DNA of 6,619 bases, taken from Promethearchaeota archaeon. GTDB lineage: Archaea; Asgardarchaeota; Lokiarchaeia; Sigyniarchaeales; SOKP01. Of the stretch, positions 1 to 5,554 are shown piece by piece; positions within the stretch are counted from its first letter, which is position 1; each line of letters begins with the position of its first letter. The notes beneath the pieces are model-generated. The model saw only the letters and a program-made list of their open reading frames with translations. It made no database searches and was not told the origin of the DNA. The DNA lies in the NCBI GenBank assembly GCA_019058135.1, contig JAHLWE010000473.1, forward strand, positions 1-6,619. Reading direction: 5' to 3'. The position numbers were made by a program, and so were the translations under genes.

Positions 1-45
1 ATCCAATAGATTACCAAGTTCTTGATTATAATTTCTAAGCATCAT
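1..45 (-). CDS. Possible 5' end of a gene running off the left edge
   Basis: On the minus strand an ATG at 45-43, directly followed by a second ATG, opens a frame that stays open to the window edge and reads MMLRNYNQELGNLLD. An in-frame TAA lies three codons upstream, so a longer start is excluded. Only 15 codons are visible, so the product cannot be recognised and a chance open frame is possible. The mildly amphipathic composition and the lack of another gene in the preceding 109 bases fit a real gene start. It would share direction with the rhomboid-like gene upstream. Confidence 0.3.
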   Translation of the reverse strand, partial: MMLRNYNQELGNLLD

Positions 46-46
46 A

Positions 47-80
47 ACAATTTATTCTAAGTTTTATTACAATTTATTCT
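47..80. repeat. 12-bp direct repeat, 22-bp period
   Basis: The sequence acaatttattct occurs at 47-58 and again at 69-80, so the copies start 22 bp apart, about two helical turns. The pair lies immediately upstream of the possible left-edge minus-strand gene and behind the stop of the rhomboid-like gene. This spacing would let a dimeric protein bind one face of the DNA, but the repeat is AT-rich and could be chance. Confidence 0.4.
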
Positions 81-154
81 TTTCTACTTTATCATATATC
101 GAAAGGAAAGGTAGCCTCCCAAAATTCCCCTAAATGCAGTGAATTTCTAAAAAC

Positions 155-1105
155 TTAATCGAATTGTCGAAAACGAAATTTAGAATAGTATATCAAATAT
201 GATGCTAAAATCCCCCCCAACTCACTGCAATAGATAACTATGTATATTGGACCATATAAAAATCCAAATATTAAACCAGGAATTAATCTTATTAAGACTA
301 AGAATATTAATAGTATTTTTCCTGACATTCTTACTGGAATAAAGAAAACTAATAAAGTAAATTGCCTGTTCAAATTTGGAAATACAAGAAAGGATATTAT
401 ACCTAAAATTGCGCTCCATCCTAATCCGATAGAATAATAAATGGAATCAATTTCATTTAAAGGATAAAGGGGCACTAATAGAATCCTAAATAAAAGAAAA
501 ATCAAACCAGCTAAAAGCCCAGAAAAAATATATAATCCCAATAATAATTTAGTTCCGTACATTTGTTCAATAGTTTTAGCCATATTATATAGAAAAATAA
601 TCATAATAAATAAAAAAAATATCCCAAAAAATCCCTCAGCATAGATAATAAATAGTGCTGTAAAAAATGTATGATAATAAAAATTTAAAACACCATATCC
701 ACTCAAATTTAGATATTGTGGTAAAAAAATTGCAATAATGGACATTATAACAAGTGCTATTACGATAAAATTAGTTCCATTCATTTGGTTTGATCTCAAA
801 AAGGAAATATGTGTTGTTTTCATTCTTTTCTTGTGTTCTTTTTCTCTTTTTTTGAAAATCTTTCTTATCTCCTTCTCACTTAAATATTCACCTTCCTTAT
901 ATAGTCTTTCTGGAGAAATCTCTTTTTTTAATGAAATTTCTCTGGAAGTAATTGGAACTTCACTAAATTTTGGTATATGTTTTAACTCAAATGTACATTC
1001 ATGATTCTCGGGCAAGCGATGTTTTTTACAAAAGTAATTTCCGCAATATCTACATTTAAATGGAAGGAAAGAAATATTCTCATCGCAATATGAGCATTTT
1101 ACCAA
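155..1105 (-). CDS. AN1 zinc finger fused to a rhomboid-fold membrane protein, probable pseudoprotease
   Basis: The 316-residue protein starts with an AN1-type zinc finger with ligands C4, C7, C18, C21, C26, H29, H35 and C37, in the family spacing C-x2-C-x10-C-x2-C-x4-C-x2-H-x5-H-x-C. A lysine/glutamate-rich linker (about 50-105) ends in a strongly basic stretch, suggesting a cytosolic N terminus. About six membrane segments follow (110-305). IEQMYGTKLLLGLYIFSGLL near 179-198 matches the rhomboid TM2-TM3 junction, and GWSAILG (229-235) matches the GxSG active-site loop with candidate Ser231. The usual AHLGG of the last catalytic helix reads SELGG (294-298), so Glu295 replaces the catalytic His, and the TM2 HxxxHxxxN motif is absent. 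A non-proteolytic, derlin- or iRhom-like role is therefore inferred. From memory, haloarchaeal RhoII also carries an AN1 finger. The start is TTG, fixed by an in-frame TGA three codons upstream and a GGTGA site. The gene lies 41 bases behind the site-2 protease gene. Confidence 0.85.
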   Translation of the reverse strand: MVKCSYCDENISFLPFKCRYCGNYFCKKHRLPENHECTFELKHIPKFSEVPITSREISLKKEISPERLYKEGEYLSEKEIRKIFKKREKEHKKRMKTTHISFLRSNQMNGTNFIVIALVIMSIIAIFLPQYLNLSGYGVLNFYYHTFFTALFIIYAEGFFGIFFLFIMIIFLYNMAKTIEQMYGTKLLLGLYIFSGLLAGLIFLLFRILLVPLYPLNEIDSIYYSIGLGWSAILGIISFLVFPNLNRQFTLLVFFIPVRMSGKILLIFLVLIRLIPGLIFGFLYGPIYIVIYCSELGGILASYLIYYSKFRFRQFD

Positions 1106-1111
1106 TTTTTT

Positions 1112-1116
1112 TCACC
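1112..1116 (-). promoter_or_regulatory. Shine-Dalgarno site for the rhomboid-like gene
   Basis: The minus strand reads GGTGA followed by six A and then the TTG start at 1105-1103. GGTGA matches the classic archaeal Shine-Dalgarno core, and the 6-base spacing is good. It supports TTG as the true start and translation separate from the site-2 protease gene. The same bases overlap an ATG GTG (1118-1113) that would be in frame if the A run were one base shorter. Confidence 0.6.
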
Positions 1117-1127
1117 ATTTAAAGTAC

Positions 1128-1145
1128 TCATTAATATATTATACT
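1128..1145 (-). promoter_or_regulatory. Possible TATA-like element between the two AN1 genes
   Basis: The 41-base gap between the AN1 genes contains ATAATATATTAAT on the minus strand, roughly 30 bases ahead of the TTG start of the rhomboid-like gene. It could give this gene its own promoter besides read-through from the site-2 protease gene. In DNA this AT-rich such elements arise easily by chance. Confidence 0.25.
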
Positions 1146-1146
1146 A

Positions 1147-2130
1147 TTAATTACCAAAATATGCAATACGAAGTTCCGGGGTATAAACTATACTAAACAC
1201 AACAATTGCTAGTATCCCGAGAGCAACAACTAAAAATATCCAGACTTCCTTTTTCCACTTAAATATATTAGCTCCATCTAAAATACCTATTGGAATTAAA
1301 TTAAAAAGCCCCAATTGTGCATTGAAAAATGCAGCTAAGGCAACACACCAATTTAGGGGATATATTGGAATAAATAATGACGATATAAATAAAATTAAGC
1401 CATAGATCAAGTTAACAAGCGGACCAGCCATTTTACATTTTCCTGTTCTGTCACTTATTTCTTCTAATCCCAACACAACTACAGCGCCGGGTAAGGCTAA
1501 GCTGGGAAAATTTATCCCTCCTATTAATAAAAAAATACCCATGATTAAACCGAATGATGTTAATAACATTCCAAATGTTAATAATCTAAACTTTGTTTGC
1601 ATTTTATAATGTTTTGCAACTTGCCGATGACCTAATTCATGAAATAGAAAGGCTGTAGTATAAAAAAATGCTAAAATAAATATGGTCCAGAGTAAACCCA
1701 ATTCAGCTAGTTCGCGACGGAAAAAGCTAATAAAACCAATTACATAAATTAAAGCCGCTCCAATGACAAAATGAGTAAATTCCGACTTTTTTTGCAATAA
1801 AATTCCCGAAAATGTTATACCGGAATCTGGATCAAAAGCATTTTCTGGTATTTGACTCTCTTGATGATACCAAGTGAAACTTCCGTCTGTTCTGCCCCTA
1901 TCATGAATACTTGAATCAGTGACAGAGGAACTATAAACAGGTTGAGGTTGAGACGGTTGTTGAGGCGTACTATATGAAACTGGGGGTGCCACTGAGGTCG
2001 TGTGAACCCCAATTATTGAAGTACAATCGTGCATTCGAGGTTCTAAATGATAGGAACAGTACTCATTATGGCATTTTTCACATTCAAAAACTTCTGGAAA
2101 ATCAAGACCACAAAAGTCACAATTGGGCAT
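1147..2130 (-). CDS. AN1 zinc finger fused to a site-2 protease (peptidase M50)
   Basis: The 327-residue protein is predicted to be an intramembrane zinc metalloprotease that cuts substrates within or next to the membrane. The N terminus is an AN1 zinc finger with C4, C7, C17, C20, C25, H28, H34 and C36. A Pro/Gln/Ser-rich, probably disordered linker (about 43-105, including PQQPSQPQP) joins it to the membrane part. Segments lie near 119-136, 143-163, 185-205, 236-256, 262-282 and 296-316. HELGH at 164-168 gives zinc ligands H164 and H168 with catalytic E165. GPLVN (236-240) and NLIPIGILDG (277-286) match the conserved M50 GPxxN and NxxPxxxLDG motifs, D285 being the third ligand. No PDZ or CBS domain is visible; the AN1 finger takes the place of an accessory domain. 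The ATG start has no clear Shine-Dalgarno site, suggesting a short or leaderless transcript. It is first in an apparent two-gene unit with the rhomboid-like gene. Confidence 0.9.
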   Translation of the reverse strand: MPNCDFCGLDFPEVFECEKCHNEYCSYHLEPRMHDCTSIIGVHTTSVAPPVSYSTPQQPSQPQPVYSSSVTDSSIHDRGRTDGSFTWYHQESQIPENAFDPDSGITFSGILLQKKSEFTHFVIGAALIYVIGFISFFRRELAELGLLWTIFILAFFYTTAFLFHELGHRQVAKHYKMQTKFRLLTFGMLLTSFGLIMGIFLLIGGINFPSLALPGAVVVLGLEEISDRTGKCKMAGPLVNLIYGLILFISSLFIPIYPLNWCVALAAFFNAQLGLFNLIPIGILDGANIFKWKKEVWIFLVVALGILAIVVFSIVYTPELRIAYFGN

Positions 2131-2303
2131 ATTTAATCATGTACTTAAATACTATTAAATAATTCAAGGATATAATTATATAATTCTAAAATAATTAAAA
2201 GTATTAAATTTTATTTAGAATATTTAGTCCTTTAACATAAAAAATTTTATGTTTTTATTTGTGAAAATTTTAAAACTAGAAATATATCTAAAAATCCGAG
2301 GTT
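2131..2303. other. Non-coding gap with an AT hairpin
   Basis: No credible reading frame is seen. The region holds the probable promoter of the site-2 protease gene and, at 2235-2252, an inverted repeat with arms acataaaa and ttttatgt around a 2-base loop. On the minus strand this hairpin lies behind the 57-codon gene and its descending arm includes a T run, so it could help end that transcript. Because it is almost pure AT, it is a weak terminator candidate. Confidence 0.3.
2169..2183 (-). promoter_or_regulatory. Possible TATA box for the AN1 protease pair
   Basis: The minus strand carries AATTATATAATTATA about 45 bases ahead of the ATG of the site-2 protease gene. That would put the transcription start some 10-20 bases before the ATG. 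The local DNA is almost entirely A and T, so the call is weak. Confidence 0.25.
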
Positions 2304-2477
2304 TTATTTCTCCAGATTTTGTTTTTTCCAAAAAGAAATAGCCTTATCTATAGTATTTTGAGATAATCCTAACTTTTTATTATATTTAATTGATTTTTTT
2401 GATTGAAATACGAGTTTGGATTTAAAAAATTGATCTTTTCTAAAGAAAATATCCCAATCGTAAACACTTTCAGTCAT
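2304..2477 (-). CDS. Small basic protein, 57 residues, possible helix-turn-helix
   Basis: An ATG at 2477-2475 opens a 57-codon frame ending in TAA at 2306-2304. The product begins MTESVYDWDIFF and ends KAISFWKKQNLEK. It is basic and rich in aromatic residues, with two Trp and several Phe. The stretch LGLSQNTIDKAISFW (36-50) resembles the second and third helices of a helix-turn-helix, but the protein is too short for a confident family call. It shares direction with the site-2 protease gene 173 bases downstream and could be part of its transcript. Balanced composition within very AT-rich surroundings supports real coding; absence of a recognised homologue and of a Shine-Dalgarno site argues for caution. 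Confidence 0.5.
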   Translation of the reverse strand: MTESVYDWDIFFRKDQFFKSKLVFQSKKSIKYNKKLGLSQNTIDKAISFWKKQNLEK

Positions 2478-2728
2478 GTTGTAATATCTTTAGATATAAT
2501 TTTAAAATTTCATATCAGTTAGATGATTTAGTAATTTTTGATTATATATTAAAAAAATCAAATAAGATAGAATCTGAACAAAAATTTTTTGCTAAAACTT
2601 AGGAATTCAATGTATTAATTAGATATGTCAATTTTTACTATTTAAACAAATTCAAATTATTAAAAAGCTTTATTAATTTAAAAGATCAAATACTTTCATA
2701 AGAATACAAAAAAATCAATGTGTCTAAT
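2478..2728. other. AT-rich divergent intergenic region
   Basis: No coding frame is seen on either strand. The region lies between the divergent 57-codon (minus) and 47-codon (plus) genes, so it should hold both promoters. Candidates are a TTTTAAAATTATATC element on the minus strand near 2497-2511, about 25 bases from that ATG, and tttaaaag near 2677-2684, about 48 bases ahead of the plus-strand ATG. Both are weak in this composition. Confidence 0.3.
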
Positions 2729-2872
2729 ATGAGTGAAAATGAGGAAGAAGGTATAAGTAAAGAAGAAGTTGATAAAGAGCGGGAAAAATTAAAGGAACTT
2801 GATTTAGAGGATAAAAGTAAGGCAGGTTGGGATCTTTTGGTGAATCTGACTAAGAAGAAAAAGGAAGATTAA
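2729..2872 (+). CDS. Small highly charged protein, 47 residues
   Basis: An ATG at 2729-2731 opens a 47-codon frame ending in TAA at 2870-2872. The product is almost entirely charged: an acidic N terminus (MSENEEEGISKEEVDKE), a probable helix, a short hydrophobic patch KAGWDLLVNL near 31-40, and a lysine-rich tail KKKKED. No family is recognised. The AGWDLLVNL patch on an otherwise charged helix could be a docking segment for a larger partner, which is inference. G and C content rises clearly over the frame compared with the flanks, supporting real coding. It converges on the zinc-ribbon gene, with 21 bases between the stops. No clear Shine-Dalgarno site is seen. Confidence 0.55.
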   Translation: MSENEEEGISKEEVDKEREKLKELDLEDKSKAGWDLLVNLTKKKKED

Positions 2873-2893
2873 TATTGTCAATTTTTAAAAAAA
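2873..2893. terminator. Possible shared terminator between convergent genes
   Basis: The 21 bases between the converging stops contain atttttaaaaaaa. It gives a run of five T to the plus-strand transcript and seven T to the minus-strand transcript. T runs are the usual archaeal termination signal, so this short gap may stop transcription from both sides. Confidence 0.35.
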
Positions 2894-3172
2894 TCATAAT
2901 TTCTCTATTTTCATAGTTTTGGAACATTTAGGGCATATTTCGTCCTTTTTAGTTAATTTTAGTTTAACAATTGTTTTTTGATAACCGCATTTTTTATTCT
3001 GACATTTTAATTTGAATTTTTGAAGCTTTCCTAAAGGACTTTTTTTAATCAATATTTGTTTTTCATTGGATTTAGGCACTTCATCTACTGAATCCATTTT
3101 TCTTTCTTTAATTTTTGATTGCTTTTTTTTAGATGAATCTTTCAACCACTTATCCAAGCTTATTTTAAACAC
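2894..3172 (-). CDS. Small zinc-ribbon protein
   Basis: The 92-residue basic protein has a charged N-terminal half, very rich in lysine and probably disordered, and a C-terminal zinc ribbon. Ligands are C57 and C62 (CQNKKC) with C80 and C83 (CPKC), separated by a lysine-rich beta-like stretch. Such ribbons bind zinc and commonly contact nucleic acid or protein; no specific function can be assigned. The gene starts 11 bases behind the radical SAM gene, so the two are probably co-transcribed. The start is uncertain. The GTG at 3172-3170 is used here and is part of an AGGTG that could instead be a Shine-Dalgarno site for the TTG at codon 6; an ATG at codon 26 would leave the ribbon intact. The frame ends in TGA. 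Confidence 0.7.
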   Translation of the reverse strand: MFKISLDKWLKDSSKKKQSKIKERKMDSVDEVPKSNEKQILIKKSPLGKLQKFKLKCQNKKCGYQKTIVKLKLTKKDEICPKCSKTMKIEKL

Positions 3173-3183
3173 CTAAATTTTTT

Positions 3184-3930
3184 TTAAATTATTTGTTTAT
3201 ATCCAATTTCTCTGGCTCTTACATATATTTTATATGGTAAATTTTCATAATTGTTCAATATATCTTTAATTTCTTCAAATGAAGGTTCCTCAAATAACTC
3301 CTTATTGTTTTCTCCAACACCATCTGAATATTGATATTGTTGAATAACATAATCCCCATTAAAATCAATTTTTTTTAAATAATTTATAATACTTTTTAAA
3401 TCATCTGGAGTATGTAATTTCTTTACATAAGTTGTTCTTATTTCAAATTGAATGTTTTTTGAACTTTGAACGATTTTTATTGTATCTTTTATTTTTTGAG
3501 GATCTAAATTAGTGATAATTATTTGTTTTAACCTATTGCCATTTAATTCTAGTGGAGCTTTTAAATCTAATGCAATTCGATTAACGTAAGGCAATAACAA
3601 TTTAATTATTTCTGGATGTGATCCGTTTGTATCTACACTAACCAATTTCTTTATTTCTTTTAATATTTTACAGAGGGGTATAATATCTATTTGTAGAGTT
3701 GGTTCTCCTCCTGTTATAGAGACTCCATCAATTAAAAAATTTTTTTCTATTCTATTTCTTATTGAATTAATATTCCAATCCTCTCCAGCAGTAGGGTCTA
3801 ATAACGGTTTGTTATGGCAAAATTTACATTTATAATTACATCCTATAGTAAAAATTACAGAAACAACCTTTTTAGGCCAATCTTTGGTGGATACATCAAT
3901 AATTCCGCCTATTCTCAAAAAATCACTCAA
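3184..3930 (-). CDS. Radical SAM protein, anaerobic ribonucleotide reductase activase type (NrdG2-like)
   Basis: The 248-residue protein is a radical SAM enzyme. C31, C35 and C38 in CNYKCKFCHN form the CxxxCxxC motif that holds the 4Fe-4S cluster, and TGGEPT at 73-78 is the SAM-binding GGEP motif. DTNG (100-103) and LDLKAP (121-126) fit the later strands of the barrel. The N-terminal pattern, GGIIDVSTKDWPKK before the cluster, resembles the NrdG2 group (TIGR02495), which generates a glycyl radical on anaerobic class III ribonucleotide reductase. No reductase gene (nrdD) is in the window, so the substrate is not proven; another glycyl-radical or peptide substrate is possible. The TTG start at 3930 directly follows an in-frame TAA. 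A second TTG at 3918-3916 has GTGA four bases ahead and would give an N terminus closer to the family. The zinc-ribbon gene follows in the same direction. Confidence 0.8.
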   Translation of the reverse strand: MSDFLRIGGIIDVSTKDWPKKVVSVIFTIGCNYKCKFCHNKPLLDPTAGEDWNINSIRNRIEKNFLIDGVSITGGEPTLQIDIIPLCKILKEIKKLVSVDTNGSHPEIIKLLLPYVNRIALDLKAPLELNGNRLKQIIITNLDPQKIKDTIKIVQSSKNIQFEIRTTYVKKLHTPDDLKSIINYLKKIDFNGDYVIQQYQYSDGVGENNKELFEEPSFEEIKDILNNYENLPYKIYVRAREIGYKQII

Positions 3931-4133
3931 TTATAGATTAACTTTTTTTTAACTCATATGATACTCTGTTTATCCTTTACTGATATTATTTCTTATATTT
4001 ATTTGTATTTACCTTAATTACCTTGACAAGAATAACTGATAAAAATTTCCATTTTAATTTTAAAGTATCAATCAATTTATAAAAAACAATATAAAAAAAT
4101 AAAAAAAATTCTTAATGCTCTAATATTTCCAAA
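3931..4133 (-). other. Intergenic region upstream of the radical SAM gene
   Basis: This 203-base stretch has no coding frame. It holds the T-rich terminator of SAM synthetase at its right end and a possible promoter for the radical SAM/zinc-ribbon pair: AAATAAATATAAG on the minus strand near 3990-4006, about 65 bases from the TTG. A run of eight A follows nearer the gene. Confidence 0.3.
4081..4108 (-). terminator. T-rich archaeal terminator of SAM synthetase
   Basis: Starting 25 bases behind the stop of the SAM synthetase gene, the minus strand reads runs of eight, seven and six T separated by a few bases. Clustered T runs without a stable GC hairpin are typical archaeal terminators. This suggests that SAM synthetase is transcribed apart from the radical SAM gene downstream. 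Confidence 0.6.
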
Positions 4134-5363
4134 TTAGAAAATTTGTTCTTTTCCTGCTACAAAACTATCTCGTAATTCAAAAAAGGCTTCTTTAGAAAAT
4201 CTCTTATCTACAACTTCTTTTACTATATTTTCTATACGAGAAAAAGCCACATTTGCTGCAAGTATGATAGAAACACTATTTACCCAAGGATCATTAATTG
4301 GTCTTCCAATTTGACTTAATAACTTTACATGTGCCTCAATAACATCCCCTTGACCGGTTTCGATAATGTCTCTCGCAACGTGATTTGCAAGAACATTATA
4401 TATCTTACCCACATGATTAATTGGGTTTTTTCCTGCCACAGCCTCTAATGACATAGTTCTACATGGAGTTATTAAGCCATTACAGCGGTTTCCCCGCCCT
4501 ACTTCACCATCATCGCCCGATTCTGCACTAGTTCCTGTGATAGTTAAATATAATATCTTCTTTTCTATAATATCAGCCACATTTACTTGACAAGTTACTT
4601 CTTTCTCTGGAATAATTTTGGCTGCTAAATCCAGAACTGCATCCTTAATTTGCTCACAATAATTAATGTATTCATTTGCATCGTTTATATATTTAGAAAC
4701 CATAGCACAAGCTAAAGTAATACCAATTTTATTTTCAATTCGATGACTCATAACTTTGATATCTTCCCCTGATGCTTTGCATTTTTCTTTAAACGCGTCA
4801 GAATTAATTAATCTTTCCACTTCAAGTGTTATTCTCTCACAATCACTTAAAGGTGCATAACCTACACCAAAACTAGTGTCATTAGCCATCGGTATATGGT
4901 TCATAGAATCACTTTCATCAAAAAGCCCAGTTAAATCTAAAGAACCTGGTCGAACAGCATGATCAAACTGGATATCTTTAGTAAAATCTAAATTTCTAAA
5001 CGTATCTATAATAACTTGTCTAGTAGCATCTAAGCAGAGGGGCCCTATCGGAATATAATTCATTTTATTTCCAACCATAATTTGATTTATAGCTCTTCCA
5101 ACAATCAAAAAATATTGTGGTTCTATTATTAAACCACCACCAAAAGTGGGCTTAGTAATTCCTCCAACCAGTGCAGCTTTATCCACATTATGATGATAAT
5201 ACCGATCAAAATTATCTAAATAATATTTACATAATGCTCTTGATGAAGCTTCTGCAGCTGCATCGCAAACTGTATCGGGATGTCCCACTCCCTTTCTCTC
5301 TACGATTTCTGGAAACTCCGATTTCTCAATAGGATCTAACTTTGATAAATCAATCTTTAACAT
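4134..5363 (-). CDS. mat: Archaeal-type S-adenosylmethionine synthetase
   Basis: The 409-residue cytosolic enzyme makes S-adenosylmethionine, phosphate and pyrophosphate from methionine and ATP. It belongs to the archaeal branch (Pfam AdoMet_Synthase), which differs strongly from bacterial and eukaryotic MetK; the length is normal for the family. Recognisable signatures are ERKGVGHPDTVCDAAAE (22-38), HHNVDKAALVGG (57-68), ANDTSFGVGYAPLSDCE (160-176), the glycine- and acid-rich ESGDDGEVGRGNR (281-293) and GKNPINHVGKIYN (311-323). These conserved stretches probably bind ATP, methionine and magnesium. The ATG start is supported by a TATA box about 33 bases upstream and the lack of a Shine-Dalgarno site, fitting a short or leaderless transcript. 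A 16-bp palindrome spans the start codon. The product feeds methylation and the radical SAM enzyme encoded just downstream. The gene is divergent from a CARF-like regulator. Confidence 0.95.
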   Translation of the reverse strand: MLKIDLSKLDPIEKSEFPEIVERKGVGHPDTVCDAAAEASSRALCKYYLDNFDRYYHHNVDKAALVGGITKPTFGGGLIIEPQYFLIVGRAINQIMVGNKMNYIPIGPLCLDATRQVIIDTFRNLDFTKDIQFDHAVRPGSLDLTGLFDESDSMNHIPMANDTSFGVGYAPLSDCERITLEVERLINSDAFKEKCKASGEDIKVMSHRIENKIGITLACAMVSKYINDANEYINYCEQIKDAVLDLAAKIIPEKEVTCQVNVADIIEKKILYLTITGTSAESGDDGEVGRGNRCNGLITPCRTMSLEAVAGKNPINHVGKIYNVLANHVARDIIETGQGDVIEAHVKLLSQIGRPINDPWVNSVSIILAANVAFSRIENIVKEVVDKRFSKEAFFELRDSFVAGKEQIF

Positions 5364-5371
5364 ATGTTAAA
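5356..5371. promoter_or_regulatory. 16-bp perfect palindrome over the SAM synthetase start
   Basis: The sequence tttaacatatgttaaa is its own reverse complement and is centred on the ATG of SAM synthetase, at about the transcription start expected from the TATA box. It could be an operator bound by a dimeric repressor. A palindrome of this length is only mildly unlikely in AT-rich DNA, so the position rather than the symmetry is the argument. Confidence 0.3.
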
Positions 5372-5390
5372 CCATTTCTAATAGTATTTT

Positions 5391-5402
5391 TTTATATATA
5401 AA
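5391..5402 (-). promoter_or_regulatory. TATA box of SAM synthetase
   Basis: The sequence tttatatataaa is a near-ideal archaeal TATA box. Its centre lies about 33 bases ahead of the ATG, so transcription should begin within about ten bases of the start codon. No clear purine-rich TFB recognition element is seen beside it. Confidence 0.55.
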
Positions 5403-5554
5403 GCAATTTAATCCATAAAATAAATTCTTTTCTGAAATTATAAAATCCGTTTTTAATAAACAAAAACATATTAAATTTAAAAATAAAAGATTCTATTAAC
5501 TTATTAAACTTAATAAATTACCTAGTTTAATTTTTAAAAAATAATAAAACTACC
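5403..5554. other. Divergent promoter region between SAM synthetase and the CARF-like regulator
   Basis: There is no coding frame. Besides the SAM synthetase TATA box, the region holds an inverted repeat with arms ttatta (5501-5506) and taataa (5511-5516) around aact. TATA-like candidates for the plus-strand regulator lie near 5508-5518 and 5531-5542. The inverted repeat is short and AT-only, so its value as an operator is unproven. Confidence 0.35.

Noticed and set aside
738..1004. 88-codon plus-strand frame inside the rhomboid-like gene
   Set aside because: It lies opposite the linker and first membrane segment of a well-supported gene, is dominated by Phe/Leu/Ser/Ile from the complementary AT-rich strand, and shows no motif.
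1815..2012. 65-codon minus-strand frame inside the site-2 protease gene
   Set aside because: It is a shifted frame over the Pro/Gln-rich linker of the protease; the protease frame carries all the motifs.
1974..2162. 62-codon plus-strand frame over the AN1 finger of the site-2 protease
   Set aside because: It is antisense to the zinc-finger codons and shows no recognisable feature.
4081..4108. Clustered A runs as a possible recombination or replication signal
   Set aside because: Read on the coding strand they are T runs just behind the SAM synthetase stop, and a terminator explains them more simply.
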